Shown here: positions 48,201 to 59,640 of the stretch, in pieces
How positions within the stretch are numbered: the stretch's first letter is position 1
Layout: every line of letters starts with the position of its first letter
Origin: Calonectria ilicicola
Taxonomy: Eukaryota > Ascomycota > Sordariomycetes > Hypocreales > Nectriaceae
Length of the DNA stretch: 64,000 bases
Direction: 5' to 3'
NCBI GenBank assembly: GCA_020809705.1
Contig: CP085825.1
Span: 1,116,001-1,180,000, forward strand
Notes under the pieces: generated by a model
What the model saw: the letters and a program-made list of their open reading frames with translations, nothing else
Databases searched by the model: none
What the model was told of the DNA's origin: nothing
Position numbers and translations under genes: made by a program

Positions 48201-49792
48201 CGAGGCTCCCGACGTCCGCGATGCTGAGTTGATTCGCGACTTCTTTGATGCCCTGTGGCAGCTGCACCAGGAGAACATTGTCCTTGCATACCATGACCGC
48301 TCTGATGGAGGTCTCTTGACCACTGTCGCTGAAATGATGTTTGCTGGTCGATGCGGAGCTGAGATTTCGCTCGATGACCTTTCTCCATCCGATGACAAGG
48401 TTCTCGATACCCTCTTCAACGAGGAACTCGGTGCTGTGTTCCAGATCCGACGAGGTGATGAGACCAAGTTTAAGCGATGCTTCGCTACCTGCGGTCCTCC
48501 TCATGGCCTGATCAGAACCATCGGTTATGTCAAGCACACTTCTAAGCAGAGCCTTACCGTCAAGTACAAGGCCAAGTCCATTGTCGACCTAGACCGAGCA
48601 CAAATCCAAGAGTGGTGGTCAACCACTTCGTATGAGATGCAAAAGTTGCGTGACAACCCGGCTTGTGCGCAATCCGAGTTTGATACCATCGCTGATTCCA
48701 AGGATCCTGGTCTTCACTACAACTTGAAGTTTGACCCTGCCGACATTAGCTTGCCTACCTTTGTGAACCTCAAGAACCTGGTTTCAAGGCCTAGAGGTAA
48801 GACTTATTTGAGTATTATGATGAATCCAACCACTAATCACGTTATCTATAGTTGCTATTCTGAGAGAACAGGGTGTCAACGGTCATGCGGAAATGGCATT
48901 CGCCTTCCGAGCTGCAGGCTTTGATGCTGTCGACGTTCACATGTCTGATATCCTTGATGGCTTCTCTCTGGATGGATTCCGCGGTCTTGCTGCCTGTGGA
49001 GGTTTCTCATATGGGTAAGTAAATGCTGGTGGATTATTTCAACCGCAGGCCAAATATTTACATACTTCACAGTGACGTTCTCGGTGCCGGAAACGGTTGG
49101 GCCCAGTCTATTCTCATGCACGAGGGCGCCCGCAAGACTTTCGAAACCTTCTTTAACCGACCCGATACCTTTTCATTTGGTGTCTGCAACGGTTGCCAGA
49201 TGCTTACCAGACGTATGTTGGCCTAAGATTCAGTCCATTAAGAACAAACAGCTAACTGTAGGATAGTCAAGGAGTTGATCCCTGGCGCTCAGCACTGGCC
49301 AACCTTCGGTAAGTATCTCTAGAACCTTGCCATGAACCCTTTGCTAACTTCATTTTAGTCGAAAACGCAAGCTCCCAGTTCGAAGGCCGATTTTCTTTGG
49401 TCCAGGTTGAGGACAAGTCTGACAACTCAGTCTTCTTCTCTGGCATGAACGGCTCCTCTCTTCCCATTGTCGTGTCACACGGCGAGGGCCGAGCAGACTT
49501 TGTTTCTGGAGGCAACCTGCAGTCACTCGGCGACGAAGGCCTCATCCCCCTCCGATATGTTGACAACTACGGACATGTCACTGAGAAGTATCCCTTCAAC
49601 CCCAACGGTAGTCCCGTGGGTATTGCTGGTGTGAAGAGCAAGGATGGCCGAGTGGTAGCCATGATGCCTCACCCAGAGCGAACCATCATGGCCGATGTTG
49701 GTTCGTGGAAGCCAGAGGACCAACTCGCCCAGTGGGGCCAGTTTGGACCTTGGTTCCAGCTATTCTTGAATGCTCGCAAGTGGGTTGGTTAG
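45296..49792 (+). CDS. ade6: Phosphoribosylformylglycinamidine synthase (FGAM synthase)
   Basis: Eight exons (45296-45919, 45976-46157, 46265-47650, 47700-48796, 48852-49014, 49073-49212, 49267-49308, 49359-49792) encode 1355 aa, normal length for eukaryotic PurL. In order: an N-terminal PurS-like region ([16 protein letters not shown]), the linker and FGAM synthetase core ([49 protein letters not shown] split by naming, [10 protein letters not shown]), a second AIRS-like half ([29 protein letters not shown] region, [19 protein letters not shown]), and a class I glutamine amidotransferase domain with nucleophile C1189 ([10 protein letters not shown]) and H1316/E1318 (MPHPER). It converts FGAR, glutamine and ATP to FGAM in step four of purine synthesis, in the cytosol. 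The first in-frame ATG with family homology was chosen. Confidence 0.96.
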
Positions 49793-50141
49793 GTAAGTGG
49801 TTGAAACAGTTTGATTCATTGATCGGTGTTATTGGAAATGGTTTGTTCATTATTTCATGGTAAGGATGGCTAAAAGAATTAAAAAAAGAAGAGTTTAAAT
49901 GGTGGGTTCGTAGACAAATATTTCTTTACATAGAAATTGAAAGATTGTTCATAACGACAGACGCCTCAAATAGCCCATTCATACGCTTATCCCTGATTAA
50001 ATATACATCTATGCTCCCAAATGCTCGCTGTGTGACTCCACCCATAAACAAAAAGTAACGCTGAGAGATAGAGAGAGAAGGAGTGAAAGTTTGTGGAAGA
50101 AAGTGGCGTAATGAAGAAGAAGAAAAAAAGGAATGGTTTAA
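49793..50141. other. convergent 3' intergenic region
   Basis: 349 bp, AT-rich with A-rich runs; 3' UTRs of the convergent FGAM synthase and DUF2156 genes. A consensus splice donor GTAAGT directly abuts the FGAM synthase stop codon. Confidence 0.55.
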
Positions 50142-51461
50142 TTAGCTTGCCACTTTCTCTCTATTTTCTGATTCGTCTTTCTTTTCGGTTCTTGATGCTC
50201 GCTTATCTGACATGGAGAAGAGGGAGGTCATCTTGAGATTTGCAATGTGCATGAGCGCAGTAGACTGCTGAACCTGGAAGAGGCCGTGGGGGATGACAAT
50301 GTACAGATCGGAACTAGCATCGTCATCAGGTCGAAACTTGTTGTAGTATGCCGCTTTGCCATTGACGGGTACGGCCTGCATCACGCGACGGTACCCCATC
50401 TGTGTAAACCAAGCTTGGAGACTCGACTGTCCGGTAATATCTTGGAGATCTGCGTATGGCTCGTAGCCCATACTCATGTAGTCTAGCCCTGTTCGAGAAA
50501 GAAGCTTCATGCAGGCAATTACAAGGAGATCGCTGACGCCGCGAGGCGCCGTGGATGATGCGATGCAAGGATCTAGATGGAAGCCTCCGTTTGCACCGAG
50601 GCTGCGCAGGACGGCGAGGCCGTTGGCGCATCCATCGCGGTCCTTTGTGTAAACAAACATGGTGACGTCGGGATGCGAAAAGAGATCGTAGACGGTAACG
50701 AAGGCCTGGGATCCCATTCCGAGCTTATTGTTTCGGTCTTCTCGCCAGCAGTCGTATAGTCGCTGCAACTCTACCTCGAGCGCGGGCTCTCTGCCATTGG
50801 TGCTCGGGCTGTATACGTTAACGCTGAGGCCGCACCGCTTCGGGTCGAGAAGCTGTCGAGACTGGCTAATCATGCGCTTGCCAGCCCCCTTTCGTAGCAC
50901 CGGATTCGTCGTGGGGTTAATGACTCGTTCTCGGCCAAAGTTGAGCGTCACCCAGCCGAGCTTTTGGGCGTATTCGACAAAGCTCTTGCTCACGCCCATG
51001 AATGCAAGCTTTAGCCTCCGCTTTGCGCGAAACTGGCGCAGCTCATCCAGCAGCGGCTGGAACAGCTCAGGTGAGCAGAGAGGGTCGCCGGTGACGATGA
51101 GGGTGCGGTTCTTAATTTTGTAAACTACGGCGCCGTGGCCGTGCTGGCTGGTGAAGATTTGATAGCTGGGATCGAGGAGGCCCATGTGGGCGGTTCGACC
51201 GTACTGGTGGTAGCTGGACATGAAGTCGTCGTAGTGTCCGGATTCACATTCGGTTTCGGCAGAGGACGCGGAGAGCGATGCTGCTTGGTCATTGAAAGAT
51301 AGTGGTGGAGTGGTGGCGGCATGTCTGTCGCAGAGTTTCATGGGAATTCCGTCGATATCAGGGCAGGCTTTGAGGATGGAGCACACGCTAGCAATGAGCT
51401 CGCAACTTGACGAAAGGCTTCGGAGCGTGATTGAAGACGCTGGTGCAGAGAGGGTTGACAT
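50142..51461 (-). CDS. Stand-alone DUF2156 (aminoacyl-tRNA-dependent transferase-like) protein
   Basis: Intronless 439-aa frame. After a Ser-rich N-tail of about 75 residues come segments of the DUF2156 / phosphatidylglycerol lysyltransferase C-terminal fold: YHQYGRTAHMGLLDPSYQIF, GHGAVVYKIKNRTLIVTGDP, FRAKRRLKLAFMGVSKSFVE, INPTTNPVLRKGAGKRMISQ, GGFHLDPCIASSTAPRGVSD with LLVIACMKLLSRTGLDYMSM, and GYRRVMQAVPVNGKAAYYNK. This tandem GNAT-like fold transfers an amino acid from tRNA to a lipid. In fungi the DUF2156 domain is known fused to AspRS (ErdS, ergosteryl-aspartate) and free-standing (ErgS, ergosteryl-glycine). No synthetase domain is attached here, so an ErgS-like role is the best guess, not shown. 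The C-tail is charged (ASRTEKKDESENREK). Confidence 0.85.
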   Translation of the reverse strand: MSTLSAPASSITLRSLSSSCELIASVCSILKACPDIDGIPMKLCDRHAATTPPLSFNDQAASLSASSAETECESGHYDDFMSSYHQYGRTAHMGLLDPSYQIFTSQHGHGAVVYKIKNRTLIVTGDPLCSPELFQPLLDELRQFRAKRRLKLAFMGVSKSFVEYAQKLGWVTLNFGRERVINPTTNPVLRKGAGKRMISQSRQLLDPKRCGLSVNVYSPSTNGREPALEVELQRLYDCWREDRNNKLGMGSQAFVTVYDLFSHPDVTMFVYTKDRDGCANGLAVLRSLGANGGFHLDPCIASSTAPRGVSDLLVIACMKLLSRTGLDYMSMGYEPYADLQDITGQSSLQAWFTQMGYRRVMQAVPVNGKAAYYNKFRPDDDASSDLYIVIPHGLFQVQQSTALMHIANLKMTSLFSMSDKRASRTEKKDESENREKVAS

Positions 51462-53902
51462 GGTCTCGCTCCTGATTTTTGTTTTTTTGTCTTTTTTGTT
51501 GTCTGCAATAACAGATTGGGGCTGTGTGCGTGGATTTCGATTCTCTTTGGGTAGTGTGTTGTATGTAAGTTGTTGGTGTAGTTGGTTGGGGTTGGAGAAT
51601 GGACAGGTCTCTCTTTTTTTGATTTGTTTCGGTTCGATTGATCAGTCCATCGTATTTTACTTTAAATTAAACAAGAGGCAGAGCCCTCCCATACACGGAA
51701 AGACCGGAAAGACCGTCTAATAGCAAAAAGGAAAAGGACAGCGCTTCGCGGATTTCCGTTGGGAAGCTGTCACGACATGGGTGGTCTGGCCCCAAGTCGA
51801 CTGGGCTGCACTGCCATTCGGACGTTTCAGCCCTGGCCGCGGGGCAGTGTCTGGGCTTTACCTGGGGGTGCAAGGTTTCGGTTCAGATGTGCCGAATGAC
51901 AAGAACAAAAGCATGGCCGTGGCTTGCCGCTTCGTAAATTCGGGCATAGCCTCATTTCTTGGATGCCGCCGTCTGGAGAATGGGCGCCCACCAAGCAGCG
52001 CGCAAGGGGTCGTGCGAGCATCAGCAGACGGCGGCCAACCAGCACCCGCTGGGTTGACGGAGCGTGCGGCTGTGCAATGTCGAGGAAAAGTCCAGACAAC
52101 GCCGTACACGGCTCGACAGATCCGAAAATGCGTGCTAATGACGACGCGGGCCGCATCTGGGCCCAAACCTTGCAGCGTCCTAGCGCCGCCCTACAAGACC
52201 GAATATCCGGCCCCGCCAGTCAGGTTACGATGCAGCCTGTCGCCAGCTGCCGGGTGCCGAGATATTTTACGGGGGGTCGACTACGAGACGCCAGAACCGC
52301 AAATTATGCTTGATCCTATGCTAGACGAAAGTTACAAAGTTCTTCTTATTGAACCACTTTTCGGCTTGCAACTGGTCCTTTTGGCGGTTGAAACGGGCCT
52401 TTTCCTCTCTGCATTCCACCCCCCTCCTCAATCTACATCGTACTCGCTGTCCCTCTTCTCACTCGCTGCCGTTTTCTATTGGCGCAAAGAGGCCGCCTGC
52501 AGTGCTGTAAATCCCGTAGCGTGTGTATGGTGTGTGTGTCGTGTGCTCAGGCCTGCCAACCCGAGTCTGGTCATCGGGATACACATGCAGTCTCAAAATT
52601 AATTGTCTCGCAAATCACGTCATCAGGCTGATTTTGAACTTTGTTGCGTCTTATTAGTCGTCGTATTCGTTTTCCTTTGTGTCACAAGGCTGATGGGATG
52701 GGACCGACGCTGGGTGGTTAGCTGCGCGGTCTTACCTGCTGCAACGGTTGGTGCCTGTGCCTGTGGACCGTTGGGCTGGGTGCTCGTCAATTTTCAAAAT
52801 GACAACCATAGCGGTGGGATTATGTCCCTCGCTGGCGAACGATGGCGTGGTCCGTCGCATTTAATCCGACGAGCCAACATGTTCGATGGCTTAGAGGCAT
52901 ACATTTGTTCGTCAATTTTCAATATGACGCCTGACAGGCACCTAATTGGCTAGGACCTGCCACAACAGGACTGACTATTCCCATGTAGGGTTGGCGGCAA
53001 CCTGCTCGCTGTCAGCTGGATCAACAACCATCACTCGTTCTTGGTGGCTCAGCATAAGTTCAGCTCAATAGCGAACAGCACACAAACCACTTGAGGCGTC
53101 TTTTTTTTTTTGTTAAACACGATCGTCTGATGTGATCCAGCACCCTTGTAAAGATCTATTCTTGGTGATGGATCATGTTCATGGCTGGGGTGGCGTTTCA
53201 TCCCAATCCTGAAGCCTCCTCGCCTCCTCATGGATCCCGCCCATTGAGTTTGCTGGGGACTTTCCCCTGGCAAGGCACACAACTCAAATCGGACGATTCA
53301 GCCTACTGCTGCACTACTATGACTCTAAACGCTATGTCCTTAGTGCTTCTTTAGAGCCGATATGGTTTCTCGCTTGCTGTTACTTGGTGGGGAGTAGAGA
53401 CACAAAAAAGCCCCCTAGAAGCAGTTGATGCAAGAAAGCGTATGGTTCGCATGCATGTTTTGTGCTTTTTCACGCCATGTGATCCCATCATATATCACGC
53501 AGATGTTTATCGGGAGCCTTAGTTTTGCAATGCTTAGTCTACATTGGGTTGTAATTCGACACATGATTTCATCAGCGATAACGAGCCATCCTCCGCATTT
53601 TGCCAAATGCAGCCAAGTTTATAGAATCGAGGAAAACTGCGGGGAACGATGCCACACCTCAATTATGCTGACTTTTAAAGGTAAGTTTAACGAGATAAGG
53701 TCGTTCAAAAAGAGGGGGGGAAACGATAAAAACTTCTGGAGACGTTGCATCTCATATCCAGATGAGATCACGATTGCGGTGGACATGTTCATCTAATTTT
53801 CATTGGCTTTCCACTCAAACCCCACACTGAGGCCAAAAGCATAACATCGTCCCACAAAGCGACGAGGGTTTTTGGGGCCAGAAAAAAAAAAGCAAAAACA
53901 AA
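51462..53902. other. gene-poor interval
   Basis: About 2.4 kb from the DUF2156 start to tRNA-Trp. A 273-codon open frame (51781-52602) in GC-rich DNA has no family-like content. A 21-bp direct repeat pair lies at 52783-52803 and 52908-52928. The first few hundred bases are the DUF2156 promoter. Confidence 0.5.
52783..52928. repeat. pair of 21-bp direct repeats
   Basis: TCGTCAATTTTCAA(A/T)ATGAC at 52784-52803 and 52909-52928; 19 of 21 bases match, start-to-start spacing 125 bp. Confidence 0.8.
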
Positions 53903-53984
53903 TGAGGGACAAGAGATTTGAACTCTTAACCTTCAGGAAATTCCTGTTCTGGAATCTGACGCGCTACCGTTGCGCCAGCCCCCC
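53903..53984 (-). tRNA. tRNA-Trp (CCA) with short intron
   Basis: On the minus strand, acceptor GGGGGGC pairs with GTCCCTC (two G-T wobbles), D arm GCGC...GCGC, anticodon stem TCAGA, loop with CCA, a short intron of about 10 nt after position 37/38, and T arm AAGAG-TTCAAAT-CTCTT. T-rich runs follow on the minus strand (53882-53891) as terminator. One anticodon-stem pair (A31-C39) appears mismatched, so a mildly degenerate copy is possible. Confidence 0.82.
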
Positions 53985-55034
53985 ATTGTTGCAAATCGGA
54001 GCGCTATGTCCACTCATTTACTTTCGCACCGGCAACAGACGCTTGCCCAAAATGAAGGATCCCTCAATACAATTGTGTCTTCGGTTGGCTTGAATCTCTA
54101 GGGCTGCGACAATATTCTGTAGCTGCAGGCCAAACATTTAGCGAAAATAGCGCCACAACGGTGATAGCCGAGGGAGGGGCATTCCACGAAAATGCAAAAA
54201 GAGTCACGCTCAATGAATTGACCACCTGACCTCACTTACCCTACAGCAGAAATATCAGCAATCCCTTCAATTGTGCGTGCCTCAAGACGCGCTTGATGAT
54301 GATTAATGCATTCAAAACGATCAAGTTCATTAAATTTTGATTCATCATACGCTCAACCTACAGTGAGCCTTCATTGTTGTTTGCTCATGTCAAAAATATC
54401 GAACTGCCAGGAATTTAGTGTTAATCGTTAGGAGAAACCACCAAAAAGATCACGCAAGGAACAAAATCTGAATCGCGGTGAAGAGAGATCCCTCTATGAT
54501 GGAAGATGTCGAAAAAACGACGACTTTTAATTAATCGTTACAAGCGAAGTCGTTCATGATAACTCAACATTCAACAAAGTATAGGAGGTGTTCCAACTGG
54601 GGCCATAGGGGCCAAAATGAAGAGATAGAAGCCATGACGTTTGGATTTTTCGCTTACTCGGGGGCTGAACTGTATAAGGCAATTTTCGTACTGATCATTT
54701 TGAGCCGCTCTCCCCACTAGGTAAGGTGGTGGGTCTCAGAGCACGGATAGATCTACCCTATGAAAGTCCCGCAGGCTGCTGACAGCATCATGTAAGCGGA
54801 GATTCAAGGACAATTGAGCCTCTCCGTATCTTATGATCGAAAGATTGATTCACGTAAAAAAAGGGGAAATCATGCCAGTTTGGGAAAGAAAAGGTGAGAT
54901 AGAAGTGGTCGAAAAATTTGCCTGTGGATCATATCATCAGAGTCAGTGGATGCGATATAAAGGGCGCGAAGGTCGTGTCAAAATCAATCGATTCACTTGT
55001 ACTTTCCATATTCGCTCCAAAAATCAATAAGAAA
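53985..55034. other. intergenic, upstream region of MDR gene
   Basis: 1050 bp. AT-rich with no motif-bearing frame. The frame of the MDR gene stays open back to about 54918 but without an ATG. Confidence 0.5.
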
Positions 55035-56171
55035 ATGGGTTCATACAAGCCTCCCATAAACCGGGCCTTATGGCTCTCCTCTTTCACGGAGCCACTGTCC
55101 ATCATTGACCTCCCCGTTCCAGAAGCTACTGTGGGAACCGTTGTCATCGAGGTCCTCGCCACGCCTCTGACTCCCTACACGAATCTGGTTCACACTGGAA
55201 AGCTTCCACAGCTTAATCTGACCCTGCCATTGGTCCCCAACCCGAATGCTATTGGCCGTGTCTACGCAGCAGGCTCTGACGCTGTGCGTGTCAAGCCTGG
55301 CGATTTGGTGTATGTCGATGCCACGATCCGAGCCCGTGATGACTCTGAAGTGATGATCATGTCCGGGCATCATGGTGGTGCGGGCCCGCAGGGCAAAAAG
55401 CTCATGCAAGGACAATGGCGCGACGGATCATTGCAACAATATCAAAAAGTTCCCTTGGAGAACGTCTATGTTCTTGACGAGCAAAAGCTTGTTCAAGATC
55501 TCGGTTACTCTCCAGCTGTACTCCAAAGCCTTGCTTTCTACTCAGTCGCAGGAGGCGCTCTACTAGAGGCGGCAGATGTCAAGGTGGCCGAGACGGTCAT
55601 CGTGGGCCCCTCTGGAGGCTCATTTGGTGGGCTGGCAGTTGAGTTAGCGCTAGCATTAGGCGCCAATGTGATTGCACTTGGAAGAAGCGAGGAGAAATTG
55701 AACGCCATGAAAAAGAAGCTCAACAACAACCCTCGGTTAACCTGCGTTGCCATGACTTGCGACAACGATGCCGACACTGCAGCCATCCTTCGGGCGACGC
55801 CCAATGGTGCGGGCGCGGATGTTTACAACGACTGGACACCCGGAGCCCTCAAATCGGCTCCCTTTCTCTTTGCTGCGGTCCGCACCCTAAAACGACAAGG
55901 CAGGGTTGTCCTAAGCGGCGGCACACCTGGCAATCTAGAAATCCCTTACGCCTTTATGGTGCACAAGGACCTCAAGGTCATGGGTAAATGGATGTGCGCG
56001 CGCAAAACCTTGGAACAACTCATCGGAATGATTCAACAAGGCCATTTGAAAATCGGAGTTGAGAGCGGAACTGAAGTCGCTGTCTTCACCCTCGATGAGC
56101 ATCAAAAGGCGATTGAGCATGCATCTAAAGGAGGATGGAGAAACTACACCGTCATTGCGCCAAACCCTTAG
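55035..56171 (+). CDS. MDR-superfamily oxidoreductase (quinone oxidoreductase-like)
   Basis: Intronless, 378 aa, first ATG after a run of in-frame codons without ATG. The N-terminal GroES-like half includes VIEVLATPLTPYTNLVHTGK, LPLVPNPNAIGRVYAAGSDA and VKPGDLVYVDATIRARDD. The coenzyme domain has VIVGPSGGSFGGLAVELALA, a Gly-rich NADPH motif, and later GRVVLSGGTPGN and VMGKWM. The cysteine/histidine ligands of zinc alcohol dehydrogenases are not evident, so it is a zinc-free MDR reductase of unknown substrate. Its stop lies 155 bp from that of the convergent mpaB-type oxygenase. Confidence 0.9.
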   Translation: MGSYKPPINRALWLSSFTEPLSIIDLPVPEATVGTVVIEVLATPLTPYTNLVHTGKLPQLNLTLPLVPNPNAIGRVYAAGSDAVRVKPGDLVYVDATIRARDDSEVMIMSGHHGGAGPQGKKLMQGQWRDGSLQQYQKVPLENVYVLDEQKLVQDLGYSPAVLQSLAFYSVAGGALLEAADVKVAETVIVGPSGGSFGGLAVELALALGANVIALGRSEEKLNAMKKKLNNNPRLTCVAMTCDNDADTAAILRATPNGAGADVYNDWTPGALKSAPFLFAAVRTLKRQGRVVLSGGTPGNLEIPYAFMVHKDLKVMGKWMCARKTLEQLIGMIQQGHLKIGVESGTEVAVFTLDEHQKAIEHASKGGWRNYTVIAPNP

Positions 56172-56326
56172 GCGAAGAAGCAACAGGACACTTGAATATT
56201 CGAAATGAGACTTTGTGCACATGATAAAAATAGAAATCTACTAGAGTATAGAATAGAATAGACCTGTTAAAAGTTTTTGATCCACATGGGACAAGGTTAC
56301 CGCTTAACTTTTGAGCTTAATGGCTT

Positions 56327-57767
56327 TTAGCAATCAGTCCTCATCTGAGAAAAAGGACAGCTGGCAATCCCTCGTGCTTTGATTATTGGAATGGCAGTGG
56401 TCATCTCTTCAATCCCTTTCCCCTTTTGCGGTTCTGGCCCAATTGTCATCAAATCATAGCCCTGTGGGTGATATCTGTCACCCTTTGAGCCTGGGAGTCT
56501 ACCTCCGAATGCCCTCACAAAAAAGGCCCCAGGACCCCAAACGGACATGAAAGTCGGCTTGACATACCAAGGCTGAAGCCTCATCTGCGGGAAATTGTAA
56601 AGCTGAGTGCCTGGAGCCGGATTCTCGTTGGTCAGCTTTACGCGACGAATCCTAGGCAAGGCCAAATGGCGCAGGTAACTAATTCGGCAATTTCGAATGG
56701 CGATGATGATTGCGGAGAGGAGAGGACCGGGGCACTCAAGACTAAAGTTAGTGAGACAAATAAGTTAGCTTTGCTGATATTTGTGCAGAGAGAAACCAAA
56801 CATTGAGAAAACTCACCACAGACTCTCTCTCATGACGTCGTCCAAGTTTTCGCCCAAGACCTTCCTCATTGTTTTGCCCACAAAATCCGGCATGCGAGAG
56901 AAGGCGGAGTCAACATATACCCGGACATACTGATCATTAGTTGTAGTTGGCCGCGCGACTTCCTCCTCGTATTTTTGTGTCCATGCAACAAGTTCCCTGG
57001 CGAATTCAAGACCATTTCTCCAACCTTCTTTGCTGGAAGGAAGGCAGGTGAAAGGAATCTCCAAGTCTTCTCCCAAATTCTTATGGAAAACACCGAGAGC
57101 GCACATTTCAGCATCAGTCAACTTTCTCCATTCTTCCCGGTGAACGACATTGAGGATTTCCGCAAGTCCATCTCCAAGAGTGTGCAGTAAATCTGGATCG
57201 GTGATTTTGTTGGCGCGGCGATAGCGAGAATGGCTATGACGAGACAGTGAGTCAAGTTCGTACACAATGATTGGAAGAGGTGCACCACTTACAGGTAGTT
57301 CATTCGCGCGACAGCCATTGCATATCGATCAGAATCTCTAAGTTGGGATTGTGACTCGCGGAGGAGGATTTCAGTATCGATAGACCGTTTTCCGCCATTC
57401 TTTTTGGTGTTTTGACCTGTAACGGCAAATAATTTAGACATGGTTGGAATGCCACCAGCCTGCGTGCAACAGTTAGTCTCCAAGTCGAAGCAAAATAAAA
57501 GCGCCTAACCTTGAGTAGAGCTATGTTGCGAGCCTTGTTCAATGCATTGGGGAATTCCAATTCTTGCAACTGGGCGATAATCTCATGCGCCTCCTTCATT
57601 GTCATATCAGACAACGACCTTCCACCGCTAACGAAAGGAGCCTCAATTGCCGCCTTGCGGCGGTATCGCAGGAACCTAACCACAAGCATGTAGCAAACGA
57701 GGACAAAGAAACCCACAGCCGGCAGGTGGCGATTGCCAACAGGGAAGGCGGTTTTTATGCGGTCCAT
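56327..57767 (-). CDS. ER-bound oxygenase, mpaB / rubber-oxygenase-like (DUF2236)
   Basis: Four exons (57510-57767, 57293-57459, 56817-57233, 56327-56741) encode 418 aa. An N-terminal membrane anchor (about 15-34, LPAVGFFVLVCYMLVVRFLR) is followed by a basic stretch, as in ER-bound MpaB. The family motif MNYLHSRYR (139-147), with its histidine, is rebuilt exactly across intron 2. Then come LGDGLAEILNVVHREEWRKL, TDAEMCALGVFHKNLGEDLE and IPFTCLPSS, all typical. MpaB of Penicillium cleaves the farnesyl chain of a mycophenolic-acid precursor; most homologs have unknown substrates. No polyketide synthase or prenyltransferase is nearby, so there is no evidence for a metabolite cluster. Confidence 0.9.
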
Positions 57768-59640
57768 CTTTATTTCTTATTCGTTGCAACTCATGATATT
57801 CCAACGCAAATCTCAGATGGTTTAATTCGTTGGACTGGGAGTCTTTATACACTGCCATGCCAAGATTTCATGTGGGAACGTCCTCAACAGATCAGCTATG
57901 ACGCCACTATAGTTATGGTCCCCATGCTATACAGCAGCTCAACTAAAGGTGCACTCGAACCTCGGCTCAAAGTGGGTCAGCATATGACTCCCAAACGTCG
58001 CGTGGGTTTTGACTGATTCTATGTTGGCTTATATTTTACAATGATCGAAAAGCATTGATGTGCTCTTACAAGTTGAAATAAATTCAACCTACGGCACTTA
58101 CATCTGGAAAGATTTCATGAGTAGTTATTTTTTGACGACTTTCCCACGCTTCTTTGGGCACGTAATGATGACCTCACTTATGCTCGAGGAGTTGAACCAG
58201 GCTGTTGGCAAAGAAGTCGGAAACAACGTTAATTTCAACTCTAGTCCGTCCAAATTTCACTTTCCTCGGTCAAAGAGTATCAATAGAGCAACGCTGGTCC
58301 ACTTACAACCTCGGTGTTTGCCTAGCAGGCACGATAAAAGCAAAGAATTTGTCAAACGGATATAGGGCACCATTGCACTACGCATTAGCGGAGTGCTCAC
58401 TTCACTTTTTCCGTAGCCGGCAATGTGACAGAATTTATTTGCATGTTTAGGGAGGAAAATAAGTTATGTACAGATTTGGTAGGGCTATTATCGGAACCTG
58501 CTGTGATTGCAGTGTCAGTGGGCCAGTTCTCAAGCGCAAGCACATGAATAACGTGGGTACTTTCGGATCTTAAATACTTCCGAAACAGGGGATTGGTTAC
58601 ATACGGACCGCCTTGGCTACCGCCTAAGGTTTGGTGGGACAATGTAAAAATATCATTCTACTTCTTTTATCTCAACACTCTTGTCACTTTGTGGGTTCCC
58701 TCGGCTAGACCCCCACATATCGCCGAACTAGTGTCAATCGAACTTTTCTTGCGCGTGCTGAAATGCGAGTTCTTGCAACTCGTGAATATTTATTGATACT
58801 AGGTTTTTCTTGTAGCCTTGGACGCTCATTGAACAAGACTTAGCTTTGGGAGCGAAGATGCTTCGACTTGTTCAGGGAGTGACGATATTTATGTACACAC
58901 TTCTTAACATAAGATTTCCGATGTTGCGGAAGATTACAGTTTCAGACCGGAGATGAAATTTCAGAATTCCCGAGCGCGGGATCTGACGGTGATTTCAAGG
59001 TCGAGTTGGGAGGAATTTGCCAGCAGTAGCAGCCATTTCTAACCTAGGATGTCACAAAGATAGAGATGCAGAGATCAGAAGGCTCAATGAAAAAAAAAGG
59101 CTTATAGTAAGGGCCTCCAATCTATCAATATATGTACGGCGTTCTCTGGGTGCAGTGGGTAGACGGGGTAGCGTACCGGAGAGCTTCTGGCTATGTGGGC
59201 AAAGACGCGTGGGAGATGCATGACTTGGAGCGTGTACACTTGGTAATGGGCTAGAGATTGGACGGTCCAAATTCCTCGCTGATTCCAAGCTAAGGGTGGG
59301 CTTTTATGCTTAACTTTGTTCAGGTTCCATGCCTAATCTCAGCAAGGACAAAGGCTCTGGTACATGCTTTCACGAAAATGAAAGTGAGGGATGTCAATCA
59401 ACGATTTGCATTTTGTTCCCAAAGGTCTTCAGCATATCAAGTGGGCGACGTCTCGCAATTTGACAAATCTTATTGAACAAGAATTACGCGTGTTATCTGT
59501 GGCACAGGAGCGGACCTAGTACGAGTTGTGACTGGAAAAGAGAAACAAGAAGACGAGCAAAGAATCTCCCGCAGACCGAAATTCGCATCCACCTGAAGCC
59601 CTCCATTCACACGTGTGTACTCTTCAGTCACTCAAAGAGT
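57768..59640. other. intergenic, no gene seen
   Basis: 1873 bp from the mpaB-type gene start to the 3' end of the RRM gene. Several short frames without motifs; AT-rich at 58.0-59.0 kb. It must hold the mpaB-like promoter. Confidence 0.5.

Noticed and set aside
51781..52602. 273-codon plus-strand open frame
   Set aside because: GC-rich region with competing frames, no family-like motif and no coding-like codon pattern.
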